Shown here: piece after piece, positions 31,301 through 41,501 of the stretch | How positions within the stretch are numbered: position 1 is the first letter of the stretch | How the letters are laid out: each line of letters starts with the position of its first letter | From: Enoplolaimus lenunculus | Lineage: Eukaryota; Nematoda; Enoplea; Enoplida; Thoracostomopsidae | DNA length: 64,000 nucleotides | Direction of reading: 5' to 3' | Assembly (NCBI GenBank): GCA_030248215.1 | Contig: JASANG010001161.1 | Span: 1 to 64,000 of the forward strand | Translations under genes and position numbers: made by a program | Notes under the pieces: model-generated | Seen by the model: the letters and a program-made list of their open reading frames with translations, nothing else | What the model was told of the DNA's origin: nothing | Database searches by the model: none

Positions 31301-34139
31301 TTATAAAATTATAATCGTTTATGATGATTAAGTGTTAAGTCTTTATATAATGATACAATGCAGTATCCTATCTGTTTGTTAAGACTGGTGTACTAAAGTT
31401 GGGATCGGCATCGGCAAAATTTCAATATAAGAATCTGTATCCGCATTGGGAAAAATTTTTTATCAGCACATCCCAATTTCAGACTTCTGGTCACATAAGC
31501 ATTTCTCGCGGTTTATCGTTGAAAGCCAAAGATTTAGCTGATCAGCGCATAACGAGTATCTGCCGTACAATACCTACAACTTATATAGCAATAGAGTAAG
31601 ATGTGTAGTCGTGAGCTGCTGTTTAATTTGTGTATGCGAGCGCAATTTTCAGAATAAATTAAAGTCGTATTTTTAAGTAGTACCTTAAAAAGTCCTTGGT
31701 GAAAACTGTGCTATAGTTACTTACGGTTGGGCTCGAACTCACGCATCGCGGGATACAGGCTTGCTGTTGTAAACAGTGAGCTACGCAGTCATGCATGTTT
31801 CGCTAAAATATAATTGTTCTGTAGTGCTGAAAAAGTAGCGAGTTATATACATACTTATATTATTTTGTGGTGTTATTTTTTGTATATTCGTTTGTTTTTG
31901 CAATAATATTGTGGTTTGCAATGATTTCAGGCCTGACGAAGAGCTTTCATTCAGTTACTATCCAAATGAGTCAGAAAGTGTTGACGTCATTGCGTTGCGT
32001 AATTGTCGGTCCGATCAAAGCGTAGCGTATAAGGTATGTGTTAGCATGTAACCGGGTATTCTAAACAGCTGTATAAAACAGACCATGCATCGACAATGTG
32101 GTTCCATTATCGGGTATAAACCTAACAGATACCTAATATTTGTGTTTGTGTTCCTAATATCCTGAAACTTACGGTTTTTTACAAGACGGGAAAATATTAG
32201 ATTTTTATCTTTTTATCTGCCACTGCATTTCCTGGCAAGTCCAGAAGCTTATTATCATTTTGACGCTAATGTGAACTGAAAAATCGAGGTTAACGATAAA
32301 ATTATTTTAAATCAGTAGAAATATACTTTTGCACGACTCAAATACTACCAACCGTGTACAAAATAGATGCTATATCCGGTCAGTATCCGGTTGTGGTTAA
32401 AAATTAATTATCCTTTTCCAATTTCGGACAAAATTAATATCCGGTAAATTCGTGGCATCTAGTGCTTGTAAGTATATCGGTTGGATTGTGATTAACACGA
32501 AATACTTGTCTTTTTTATACTTCAGATCAAAACAACATCCCCTGAAAAATTTCGTGTGAGGCCAAGCGCTGGTTTTATCAAAGCAAATGAATCGACCGCA
32601 GTAAAGATCTATTTACAAGCTGGTAAATTAATGCATAGAATCACTACAAACTGCATAGGAATTTAGATTAAGCATTGTTTCCATGTTATGTTTAAAAATT
32701 TGAAATATTACGAATTGTCCGAAAAGTCTGGTGATTAATATTAAGATCGGGTATTAAGTTAAGTTTAGAGAGATTGGAATAAGGTGCTAGTGCTTGCATG
32801 CAACTGGTGATATTCTTTTAGTTTAGATGTATACATTGCATTCGTTTTGATGTGTATGTTTTTGGTTTGTTTTTGGTTTGTTTCGTCTGTCTATTACTAC
32901 TTGTTTATTTATTGTTTGTAGGTTACGATAAAACCGTGCATCGTGACAAATTTTTGGTACTCGCAACCCTTGTACCGCACGCTGATATTGAGTCAACGTC
33001 GGATGCCGCCGCGTTTTGGAGGACGGTCAACAAATCAAATGTCACTGAGATTCGGTAATTTGTTGTTTTTGAGATATTGTTCAAGCGTTCTCTTGTGGCA
33101 AGCCGTGTAAAGTTTAAAGCACAAAATATTGTATTTTCTGATTTTGTAAACTATTTCGTCACGGAGTGACTGATTGATTTATAGCGAATTAATGATGAAT
33201 CTAAAATAAGGTCTGTACCGATATATTGTTTGCATATTGTCATTGGTGTATCATGATGATTGCTTTTGTGCTTATTTCAGACTCCGGTGTAAATATGTTG
33301 ATTCTGCTAATAATGACATAGCTAGTCTGGATGATACTATGATGCGTTCCGGTGGTGGTCAATATCAACATCGAAACACTGCGGCGTTTGCGTTGGGCAG
33401 TGGAACTATTGTAGACGAAAATACTCATATTATGACTACGAAAAGGGTAAGTGTATAATTTTAGTGGTTAGATTTAATTTTTGAGGCAGTACAGTCCGTT
33501 TGTTCCAGTACACTTTGATAGACTTTCTTTTTCCAACGGATTTGTAATGGCCAGTACAATTGCACAGCGGTCAGTATTTTAAGCGAGTTTGTCGCCGAAT
33601 CGGAATATTTTTTCGGCTTTGCTAACTGTTTTAATTTGTTATTAGCGTTCAAATGTGTAACGCAGCGCTGGAATACTGTTGGACGGTGTAATTTTACAGC
33701 AGTTACGGTTAAGTGCACCTGCAGACGTGCTAATCATAGGCACACGTAGCTACAGACGTACACGGCTAATGTTTACCGCGGGCGCACGCAACCGCAGACC
33801 CAGGTTATGTAATTTGAAACCAGTATCAAGTTGTAGAGGAAGACAAGATGTTAATTAATGCTGATAAAATCATTTCGAGGTAGGTCAACCGCAGACTCAA
33901 AGCGCACATGTTTGCAGACACACGCAAAAATTGTTAACTGTAGTCGCACTCACTTGCGTGAGTCGTCGGGCGACAATTCACCGCTTACTTCTGATGGCTA
34001 CTGTATATTTCAGCTAGTCGAACTGCAACAAACAATAATTGCAATTCAAGAAGAACAACGAATTTTACGTCTTGGACTGTGCTTTGTCTGCGGCCTTTGC
34101 CTGATATTATTATTCTCAGTCAAATGGACTAATTGGTAA
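20914..34139 (+). CDS. MOSPD2: MOSPD2-like protein: CRAL-TRIO, MSP domain, tail anchor (5' exon missing)
   Basis: ER-anchored tether: its MSP domain binds FFAT motifs on other organelles, and its CRAL-TRIO domain binds lipid surfaces. Exons: 20914-20959, 21199-21360, 21590-21673, 22351-22505, 22879-22939, 23297-23335, 23651-23775, 24348-24614, 29907-30422, 31483-31595, 31931-32033, 32526-32622, 32922-33054, 33281-33446, 34014-34139. All junctions keep phase. Resemblance to human is clear: LRRRFFEDY (ETRRRFEAEY), VRRCRSEKWWVEAF, VVIFDMTGTGLQHM, YDIPWVLN (FDMPWLMN), NLPPHIGGT (YLPPHMGGT), then EPDEELSF (SPAEELYF), KTTSPEKFRVRPS, LRCKYVDS. The last exon is a coiled segment plus one membrane span ending KWTNW. 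Visible product about 730 residues against 518 in human. The excess is mainly a 172-codon Ser-rich exon (29907) between the two domains, after a 5.3 kb intron. The 31483 exon starts at an acceptor made by a transposon insertion. Confidence 0.92.
23935..24215. repeat. Family L repeat (TTGCAGCTGCAA / ACGTGCACGT)
   Basis: CACGAGCAAGTTTTTGCTG near the left and CAGCAAAAACGTGCACGTG near the right are inverse ends. TTTGCAACTGCAAATTG-type motifs lie inside both arms. Related, shorter pieces at about 47085-47235, 52205-52275, 56395-56455 and 63069-63170. In a MOSPD2 intron. Confidence 0.5.
24977..25362. mobile_element. Family C hAT-like MITE (copy C1)
   Basis: Left end TTGGGATATGCCGAT, right end ATCGGCAAACCCCT, with repeated ATCGGCATCGGCA just inside both ends. 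The centre (GTGTCTGGTCAGGAA-like, AATGAACCGTTC) is shared with C2 and C3. Possible degraded 8 bp duplication (GTGTGAGT / GCGTGCGA). Confidence 0.6.
26600..26885. mobile_element. Family H MITE (copy H1), TTACTTAAGTA repeats
   Basis: GGCTGAATTTCTGAAATC at the left mirrors GCTTTCAGAAACTCAGCC at the right, flanked by ATT on both sides. The arms consist of repeated ACTTAAGTAAATA. GG...CC ends and a 3 bp flank could mean a PIF/Harbinger relative, but that is inference. Confidence 0.6.
27842..28321. repeat. Long GTT/TTG microsatellite
   Basis: About 480 bp of TTG triplets with regularly placed GTG interruptions (TTGTTGGTGTTG units repeat). Lies in the large MOSPD2 intron. It is the reverse complement type of the CAA tract at 2905. 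The long Leu or Val frames across it are composition artefacts. Confidence 0.9.
28605..28868. repeat. TTG / TTTG low-complexity tract
   Basis: A second low-complexity patch with GTTTGTTTGTTGC units repeated about three times, then a decayed tail. Frames across it read as Cys/Val/Leu or, on the other strand, Thr/Asn/Gln runs. Confidence 0.75.
28870..29162. mobile_element. Family D MITE (copy D1, GGAATC subtype)
   Basis: Left CAGGCTGCCAAGCGGAACTG, right AAATTCCGGTTGCGTGTTG, close to the family ends CAGGGTGCAACCGG / CCGGTTGCACCCTG. Inside both ends CGGAATCGGAAT is repeated. Confidence 0.55.
29640..29824. mobile_element. Family B MITE (copy B5, decayed)
   Basis: GTTACGTTTAGGGGCGTAGC at the left and CCTTAAAGTGAGCATGGGCC at the right. 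CCTAAGCCGAAGCCTAAGC inside. Confidence 0.5.
30669..31484. mobile_element. Family C hAT-like MITE (copy C2) on a MOSPD2 splice acceptor, with target duplication
   Basis: Element body 30677-31476: left end TAGGGATGTGCCGATT, right end AATTTTTTATCAGCACATCCCAA (only the last dozen bases match well). It is flanked by perfect 8 bp copies TTTCAGAC at 30669-30676 and 31477-31484. The left copy completes an intron end (TATTTTTTGCTTTCAG); the right copy is followed by the conserved exon. The body is interrupted by a family D element (30805-31189). 8 bp duplications are the mark of the hAT superfamily. Confidence 0.8.
30797..31197. mobile_element. Family D hAT-like MITE (copy D2, GGAACC subtype) nested in C2
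   Basis: Body 30805-31189: CAGGGTGCAACCGGAATTCC at the left, AATTCCGGTTGCACCCTG at the right, flanked by perfect 8 bp copies GTTGCAAT (30797-30804 and 31190-31197). TTCCGGTTCCGG blocks lie inside both ends. The best-preserved family D copy with the clearest duplication. Confidence 0.85.
31715..31797 (-). other. tRNA-like sequence (SINE head or tRNA relic) in MOSPD2 intron
   Basis: Minus strand: TGCGTAGCTCACTG resembles box A and GAGTTCGAGCCC is a good box B, at tRNA-like spacing. The acceptor ends do not pair well, so not a functional tRNA by eye. Confidence 0.4.
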
Positions 34140-35129
34140 AGTAATATTGGAACAGTTAAAATAATATTATGTCAAGTTTTTGGTGCTATTCTGAGCAATG
34201 ATTGTTTGACAATAATTTTCTTCAGTGGTAAGGTTAGATTTTCAATTTCACTTTTATAGCAGCTTTGAGCTTGATAGAATGATGTATGTACTGACTGGTG
34301 ACATTTTCATCAAATTAATTTAATACAATAATTATTGAATTCTGCTGTTCAAGTTAAAATTCAAATTTTTCGTCTTTATATAGATGTGTAGCAGAAGTTT
34401 CGGTTGCCATTAATCAGGGTTTAGCCGGAATTCTTGTCCCGACCACAGTTTCAGCTAAATTTAGGTTGTTATTTTTGTTCGGGAAAATTGTTGCATGAAC
34501 GGGTCATTTTTTACGGTTTTGTGGCAAATTATTCTATAATCATGGCCACATAATTTCCGGCCTCGTGTTTCGAGTATGTATATGTAGGTAAAATTAGCTA
34601 AAATATAATACACGGTGGTAAAATTGTTGAAGAAAACTGGTTAAACAACAGTTCCAGTCACGTGCGATCTTTTTTGGTAATAATAGTCGCTTTTTTGATT
34701 ACATTTTTTCTGTTTAAGTGAGTTGTGTAATGTTTATTTGTAATTTTTTTCAACTCATTACGGACTATTTGGTTGCAGGTATTATTGTACTGCCTTTACA
34801 GTAATAGTTCGTTGTTTTGAATTGCAAAATTATTTATTTTTTCATCTCCTTAATACATTTACAAGTACGTACGTAGCTGGTTTTGGTTGTAATCTTAGAT
34901 GCACACACAAATAGTGGGAATTTGAAATCGTTGATGCAGAATGAGATTAAAACGAAATTCGAATTTAAAATTACAGTAATTTGTTTTGGTTACCTGTAGC
35001 CGGATATGGGTCTTAATAAAAGCATCGAGCATTTTTGTGCGCGGCACAAAATGTAAACACGTGTTGCGTTTTTGGTTCAAAAATGTGTCATATTTGGTGT
35101 ATGTACCATATAATTTCCTTTTCTGCAGT

Positions 35130-35489
35130 TTTCGTGAGTATCGCCATCGGCACTGCAAAAACATTGCCGATTTTTTGCCGATACTTGTTGCACATAACAG
35201 TTTGCTGGAATGTTATCATTTCCATTCCTTGGCGTATATCAGTCTGTCTGATCAGAGAAGCACTGTTATCTTTGTTGAGTTTGTGTTTGAAAAAATTAAT
35301 TGTAATGAAACTTTCTCATAAAATTATAATAGTTTATGGTGGTTAGGGTTTAAGTTTTCGCGTAATGATATAATGTAATATTTTATCTCTTCATTTATTA
35401 TGGTGTACTAAAGTTGGAATCGGCATCGGTTCGGCAAATTTTCAAAATAAGAATCAGAAGCTGTAAAAATCTTGACATCGGCACATTGT
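35130..35489. mobile_element. Family C hAT-like MITE (copy C3)
   Basis: ATCGCCATCGGCACTGC near the left, GACATCGGCACATTG at the right, and the same core as C1 and C2 (AGTCTGTCTGATCAG, GGTGTACTAAAGTTGGAATC). The left terminus is degraded and no duplication is visible. Confidence 0.55.
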
Positions 35490-35808
35490 AAACAGAACTA
35501 TGCGTGGCTAAACTGTGCATTGTATTATTGATGTTTATAATAAGCAATAATATTTTATTACTTAGCTATATAATTATTGCGTTTAATTGATCATGGAACA
35601 AAAATTACGAAGATAAAACTTTGATACATATATTTAAATTAGGATCTTTTTAAAATATCTTTTTTTCAAAAAATGAAGCAATCTTATGTTTATGTAATTT
35701 TCTTAATTTTAATAATTTTTAAAGTGATTGACGATATTTTTCGAAATCTTAAGTTCCTTGAAATTGTTAGTATGCTGGCTAGACTCGAACATTGGCTTTA
35801 CACTGTAA

Positions 35809-35986
35809 GGCCAATAATGTACAGAACAAGGGCGGCCCAGTATTATAAGCATATTCTTAAGCCTAAGCGTAAAAATAAGTGCGTATTCTTAAGCCTAAGC
35901 CAAATAAAAATATAGTTGAAAGCTTAAGCTTTCCCTTTTCCAGTCCCGCAGAAAAATGTTCCGCCCCTGATTTTTACATGGGCCCG
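35809..35986. mobile_element. Family B MITE (copy B6)
   Basis: GGCCAATAATGTACAGAAC at the left is mirrored by GTTCCGCCCCTGATTTTTAC then ATGGGCCC at the right. TTAAGCCTAAGC units inside. One of the better copies for seeing the outer TIR. Confidence 0.65.
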
Positions 35987-36213
35987 ATTCTCTAACATTT
36001 TCTGGCTGACTACATTTATTTTTATTTTACTTTTCATTCTGTTTGTAGGTTGTTTAGTATTGATTTTTTAATGTTAATGTTTAAATGTATCTGCGCATGA
36101 CAGTTTTATTTCTATTGATATATTTTGTTTGTACGGTTTAAAAATGTATATTATTGTACAGTTTTGTTGTATTTATATGTTTGTAACCAGTTTTACAAAC
36201 TAAGCTTTAGCGA

Positions 36214-36580
36214 ATTTAAGCCAGGGTACAACCGGAGGTCTGCCTCCAGCTCCGGCAGAAAATCAGTATCCGGCTCCGGTAGAATTTTTGTCGGAGGTTT
36301 TGGCAATTTCGGTAGTAAAGTTATGCATAATTTTCCACAATTTATCTGTTTAGCCCGTTTCGTTTTATATACTTTTGTAACAATTTTCAGGAAAGAATTT
36401 TCGAAATTTTGCAAAAAATTAGCGTAAAAACAAACAACTTAACATATTGCAGATATTGGCTAAAATTAACTAATTAACCACCATTTTTACTACATAGTTT
36501 AGCATCACTTCCGTCTCCGGCATGTATCGTTGACCTCCGGCTTCGGTATTTTTCACCTCCGGTTACACCCTGGTTTAAAC
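36214..36580. mobile_element. Family D MITE (copy D3, GGAGCC subtype)
   Basis: Body 36222-36572: CAGGGTACAACCGGAGGTC at the left and CACCTCCGGTTACACCCTG at the right. CTCCGGCTCCGG inside. Flanks ATTTAAGC and GTTTAAAC agree at 6 of 8 positions, a likely old 8 bp duplication. Confidence 0.65.
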
Positions 36581-36814
36581 ATATTCCAATGCGTATCAGT
36601 GTTCAAAAAAGTGCAAACTTAAGCTAAAGCAAAAAATATGGTCTAAAATCTAAACCTACTCTTGCGTTCATATCAGAAAACACGAGAACTGCATAGTGCA
36701 TACGCTATTGCGAAAAGTTATCATATTAAGAAAATAGGAACATATTGTAGTAATACATGAAGTGTACGTGTGACGCTGTGTTCCTGAATATTTTCTTTAG
36801 TAAAAGTTTCTAAA

Positions 36815-38042
36815 TGTTTATTATTGAGCGAAGCTCGGAGTTTCGCGAAGCGTTTTATGTTTTGTACTTGGGGGTCGAAAGGTGGATGTCCGTCCGAAAA
36901 GAAACTCAGGAACGGCTGAACGGATTTCGATACTTTTTTTTTTGTTTGACAGCGAATTATCCTGGGGTGTTAACGTCGCAGTGGTGTTTTAAAATTTTAA
37001 GCCGTTTATTAGCTACAGGCTAATTTGCATAATTAATTAAGCCTAACGTAGGACTTTCCACAATATTTCACTAATTATTACAGTTAGAAGCAATCTAATT
37101 TTAGCATTAAAGGGTTTTTGGGTGCCAGGAATCTGCGTAGACTGTTTACAAAACCGATAACTGAGCAGTTAGCTAATAGATAATTTGCATATTAGCATAG
37201 TTAATAAGCCTAAATTAGGACTTTTTACAATATTTCACTAATTATTACAGTTAGAAGCAATATAATTTCAGCACTAAAGGGTTTTTAGGTGCGAGGAATT
37301 TGAATCAATTGTTTACAAACATCCAAAACCGATAATTGAATAGTTAGCTAATAGCTAATTTACATATTAGCTTAATTGACAAGACAAAACTAGGACTTTT
37401 TAAATTATTTCATTAATTATTAGGGTTTACTGAAGGTTTTCGGGTGCGAGGAATCTGAATAAATTGTTTACAAACCTCCAAAAGCGATAATTGAATAGTT
37501 AGCTAATAGCTAATTTGCATATTAGCTTAATTGACAAGACAAAATTATGACTTTTTAAATTATTTCAATAATTATTAGGGTGTACTGAGGGTTTTTGGTG
37601 TGAGGAATCTGAATAAATTGTTTACAAACGAGTAAAACCGATAATTGAGTAGTTAGCTAATAGATAATTTGCATGTAAGCATAATTGATAAGGCTAAATC
37701 AGGCGCTTTTACAATTTTTCACTAATAATTAGGGTTGCAAGCAATCTCATTTCAGCAATAATGGGTTTTCAGGTGCGGAGTATCTGAAGAAATTGTCTAC
37801 AAACCTTTGAAAGTGATTATCGAACAGTTTTAGCTAATAGATGATTTACTTAATTGCGAAACAAAATTAGGACTTTTTAAATTATTCCAATAATTATTAG
37901 GGTGGTTGAAGGGTTTTTGGGTGCGAGGAATCTGTGGAAATTGCTTACAAACCTCCAAAAGCGATAAATATATAGTTAGCTAATAACTAATTTCCATATT
38001 ACCTTAATTGCTTACGTCTGTTCGAGTTTCGCTCAATAAATG
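36815..38042. mobile_element. Element of about 1.2 kb built around tandem units, ends with GAGCGAA / TTTCGCTCAATAAATG
   Basis: The left side has TTTATTATTGAGCGAAGCTC and then a segment (36890-36940) with AACTCAGGAACGGCTGAACG, a motif seen in non-autonomous elements of other animals. The right side has GAGTTTCGCTCAATAAATG, inverse to the left. Between them about seven tandem units. No transposase. The superfamily is not clear; a Helitron-like or foldback element are options. Confidence 0.55.
37000..38010. repeat. Satellite-like array, about seven units of 150-180 bp
   Basis: Units carry TAGTTAGCTAATAGCTAATT, ATATTAGCTTAATTGACAAG, ACTTTTTAAATTATTTC, AATAATTATTAGGG, GGGTTTTTGGGTGCGAGGA and AATTGTTTACAAACCTCCAA in fixed order. 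Units start near 37008, 37168, 37347, 37500, 37650, 37830 and 37978. Copies are diverged, so the array is not very young. Confidence 0.8.
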
Positions 38043-38305
38043 TAGTCCCACTACGACTGGTGTTGAGCTTCTAAATGTTTATGTTGAGCAAGGCGAACAT
38101 CGAAATACCGTAGAGACACTTAACACTTAAAAATTTATAGACACCACGTCCTTTGTCATTTATTCACAGTAATCGGATTACCAGAAAGCTATTTTTTTAT
38201 TTTAAGATTTAGTGCGTGGCAAGATGAAACAGCGACGCCTGGTTAGGATTCGGTTATCGCACGATGGCATAATAAATACGAGTCGAGGTATACGGCATTA
38301 GTGAT

Positions 38306-38412
38306 GGGCATCGTATATTTTGTCACATCTGGATATCCGGCAATCTTGCCGCATATTTATCCGGATATCCGAAATTAAAATTTTTATTTTGGATATCCGA
38401 AATTCGATTTTG
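38306..38412. mobile_element. Family E fragment (copy E1, GATATCCGGATATCC)
   Basis: GTGATGGGCATCGTATATTT followed by several GGATATCCGG units. Compare GATGGGCACCGAATA at 53788 and AGGCACCGAATATCCGG at 54610. Right boundary not found. Confidence 0.45.
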
Positions 38413-38996
38413 CGTTTCCGCACCTCAATTTTCGTTCCTAAGTACTTGTGTTAAACTTATTGCTCTAGAAGAAGTTGACCCACAAGTTGATTGCCATGAG
38501 CGTAAAACATACAATTCCATACTTTTAATTATACAACTGCTTTAATAGGGTTTGGTATTCGGTTTAGAAGATTGGTACTGGCTAATAAATACTTGCGTTG
38601 GCCAAATGAGATTGCATGAGTTGATTTAGTTTGTCCGATTTAAACCACTGCAACAGATATTCTATCGTGTCACTTCCCTCCATCTATATACATGAGTAGT
38701 TTTTATGTTCCAAGAAGAAAGAAACGCAATAATACACCTTCACTAAATTGTACAAACATCAGTCCGTGTTACTTTTAGTGGTGCTCTGCTTTTACCGGCG
38801 GATCCAACATTTCTGATGGAGGCAGGTTCGTAAATATTTTGAAACGTAATTTTTCACCAAACATTTTTCTGAGGGTGTAAAATTGTAAGGTAGGGGCCAT
38901 GTCATTTACTTCAGTTGTCATTTTTGCGTTTGATGACTTGTTTAGCGCACCCAATTTACTATTTAGTTTCAGAACTCAAATGTGTAAGGAAACTTT

Positions 38997-39295
38997 TTGC
39001 AACAACCAAACTTTTTAAATCAATTGTGCGTTTTTTCTCTCTCAGGCGGGAGGCTGTGGCTTCTTGTTGAAAGAATACTAAGCAGGATGGAGTTCTCGCC
39101 CCCAACCCACAGTAGCTGTTCATTACTCAGACAACTAGAATCGCTGATAGAGTACTTTTGGACTGTTTTGGTCTATGTAAGAAATCGCTTAACGTGTAGG
39201 GGGTTTGAATTCAAAAGTTATGAGCTCATGGCTCCTGTTTCATGGGAAATTCAAATGTGCCCTTCACAGACCGCCAGATTTGCAAGCTAGTGTTT
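38997..39295 (+). repeat. Family F repeat, plus-orientation copy
   Basis: Matches the reverse complement of 53998-54200 over most of its length, for example TTTAAATCAATTGTGCG, AGTACTTTTGGACTGTTTT, GTTTGAATTCAAAAG, GGAAATTCAAATGTGCCCTT and CCAGATTTGCAAGCTAG. This copy is longer (an extra part near 39040-39130). Function unknown. Confidence 0.6.
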
Positions 39296-39887
39296 TAATT
39301 ATTAGCATCATACTCAGTTTCAGAATTTAAAATGACGCCCGGAATGTAATTTCGCGTCGCAACTTGGCATATGTATATAAGTAGATTTTGTTTCTTGCAA
39401 AGGTAATAAATTTAGTATTTGACGGTGCGTATTCGATGCAAATTTTTCACTGGGTTAATTTTAAAAAAAAATTAAAAATAAACAAACCATTCTCCATCAT
39501 CTTAAACTGAAAACAAACTAAAAATATGAGTTTACTTTTTAACACAAACAAAATAACACCCACCTCATAACAACTGTGCGTTATTTAATTGGGCAAATTT
39601 AATAAACCGAACTGAAAGAAACATTCACCACTCCAACCACTTTTCAGGCTAATCTTAACATTATACAGTAGTCTGTACGAACATGTTATTGTATCTTTCA
39701 CGTTGATATGCTTATCTCTTATGAACGGTATTTAGCAAAAGCAGCCAGACTTTACGATCCCCGTAAACTTAATTTTAAACTTCGATTTGGCGATACAGCG
39801 TTTAGTGAAAACTTTGTTTATCATGCCTTGGACATACACATCAGTATGCACACATGAATATGACCCAAACAAAATCAATATCGTGTT

Positions 39888-40423
39888 TTATCTTAACCTT
39901 CTGGCTTCTCGTTCAGATTCTAACAAAGCCAATATATCACCTTCACGTACAGGCCCTTTGACATTGCGAATAATTGAACGATTTGCCTTGCCACCAGACA
40001 TAGCTTCAACACGAACCTGAGTACACTGGCCCTGCGAGCCAGTACGACCAAGAATTTTTGTCACCTGAAGCAAATAAAGCTTAAGTATAGAAGATAATGC
40101 TGCTCCTAGAAGCCAGCGGGATATTCGGTTATGAAATCCGGCAGATACCTAAATGTATCCAAAAAGGTACTTTTATTAAATTTGATTTTAACATCAGATA
40201 TTTGAAATAAAATTTGGTTGCAGGCACAAAAAATCATGCTGTACTGTCTAGTTAAGGAATGTAAAGTTTTGTACTCATAGTTGGAAACTTGCATGAAATG
40301 AGTTAGTGCATAACATCGTTGTGTATATCGTACAAAAGTCACAAGTGCAATAACAAAATTCAGTTCACAAGAAGCACATAAACCAACATGACTTACACGA
40401 GCAAGCTTTACGGGTTTGTCCAT
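39888..40423 (-). CDS. RPS28: Small-subunit ribosomal protein eS28 (RPS28), two exons
   Basis: Component of the head of the 40S subunit, near the mRNA exit channel. Exon 1 is 40397-40423 (MDKPVKLAR) with donor GTAAGT; exon 2 is 39888-40064 after TTTGCTTCAG. Product 67 residues, the usual size. [20 protein letters not shown] and [20 protein letters not shown] are nearly invariant in eukaryotes; the end EARRLR is intact. The variable middle reads [13 protein letters not shown] instead of the commoner EFMDDTSRSIIR, a local difference in a known loop. A 332 bp intron directly after the ninth codon is typical of ribosomal protein genes. Looks functional: no stops, good splice sites. It lies alone between repeat-rich spacers, opposite in strand to its neighbours. 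Confidence 0.97.
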
Positions 40424-40474
40424 TTTAGTCTATTTTTCGCAATTCACTAAGTATTAAAGTTGTCAGTTACAGTT

Positions 40475-40483
40475 CTAAAAGAA
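40475..40483 (-). promoter_or_regulatory. Possible polypyrimidine (TOP/TCT) start of RPS28
   Basis: On the minus strand GTTCTTTTAG lies about 52-60 bases before the RPS28 start codon. Animal ribosomal protein mRNAs usually begin in such a pyrimidine run, which sets initiator use and growth-linked translation. Position fits, but there is no transcript evidence. Confidence 0.3.
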
Positions 40484-40980
40484 CATCATTGCTCATTAAA
40501 GTACGTATACGGATATAGACGCACCGTCGTTTTGTAAAAGTACAACCCGCATCACTTAACCTTATTTTTTGTATCTACTCGAAGAGTGTTTGAAGTAAAA
40601 TTTACAAGATAAGCGAAACTACACGAACACAGGGAATTGTCCATGTATAACTTTTAGCAAATTTTCTAGTTTAGCGGTTGATGCTCTTTTTTTCGGCTCA
40701 CTGCGGCATGGAGGAAAATCGGAGAACATGGTTTTAGCTATAATTTTGGTCTGCACAAACTCAACCTCTGGATTAAAAAATTAATAATTTAACGACTAAA
40801 ACGAATAATACAAGACAAGTAACCGAAATCATTCTTCAGCGTTGTGAGGACCATGTCAAGCAGACCATTAATAAGACAGGGCATGTGGGTATACGTGGTG
40901 TAGATTGTGTATGTGCAGAGTGCGTAATGTTATAACACATACATACTGGTGCACATATACCACCAGAGGAAATAATATCG

Positions 40981-41160
40981 GCCGCGTGGTGTAATGGGTA
41001 GCGCGCTTGACTCGCGAGCGAGAGGTCCGAGGTTTGATTCCCGGCGTGGCCATATCTTTCGGAGGAATTAAGGGGAAAACCACTAATATTCGCGGTACTT
41101 CGGAAAAAGGGGTCGTCCCGACCGTGCAGTTCTGACAGGTCACAGTCCCCAAGCATTAAA
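40981..41160 (+). mobile_element. tRNA-derived SINE-like sequence
   Basis: GGCCGCG pairs with CGTGGCC across 72 bases, box A is TGGTGTAATGGGTAG and box B GGTTTGATTCC. The T stem has mismatches, so a real tRNA is unlikely. A unique non-tRNA body follows (CGGAGGAATTAAGGGGAAAA, GGGGTCGTCCCGACC) up to an A-rich end near 41170. Only copy in the window. Confidence 0.5.
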
Positions 41161-41368
41161 AACCAAAAACCGTTTTCCTGCTAAAATTTTTTAGGAATAA
41201 GCCACACCAAAAACATACAGTCATTGCTGCCACGCGGCCAGTTATGAAAAAACCGAATCTATCCAGGTTCAGTAACATTCGTTCCAAGTGCAATCGGCAA
41301 TATACAAATACGCAACTAGCTAAGTATTCAATTTTGCAACTTGAGCAAATGCCACTTTTACAGCACAT

Positions 41369-41430
41369 ATTCTCAAATATGTATAGCATCTACCACCGGT
41401 TGGTAATTGGTTTTCAAAGTTACAAACTGT
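41369..41430. mobile_element. Family G fragment (G3)
   Basis: TTCTCAAATATGTATAGCAT then CTACCACCGGTTGGTAATTG, the left end of family G only. Confidence 0.45.
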
Positions 41431-41501
41431 TGCGGTTTTGCACAGAAACAGGATAAATCACGTCTGACAATTGTGATGAATCCTAAGTGATTTGAAAGTT
41501 C

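Larger units (their letters stand above)
34140..39887. other. Intergenic spacer between MOSPD2 and RPS28
   Basis: Apart from elements C3, B6, D3, the tandem-unit element, E1 and F1, I see no gene. Short frames here fall inside these repeats or have no family resemblance. Confidence 0.5.

Noticed and set aside
31399-31599. Stand-alone 66-codon gene starting at an ATG in the element
   Set aside because: The first 28 codons lie in the family C element. The real coding part starts at the acceptor at 31483 and is an internal MOSPD2 exon.
34986-35346. Plus-strand small proteins
   Set aside because: They run into the family C copy at 35130 and show no conserved domain.
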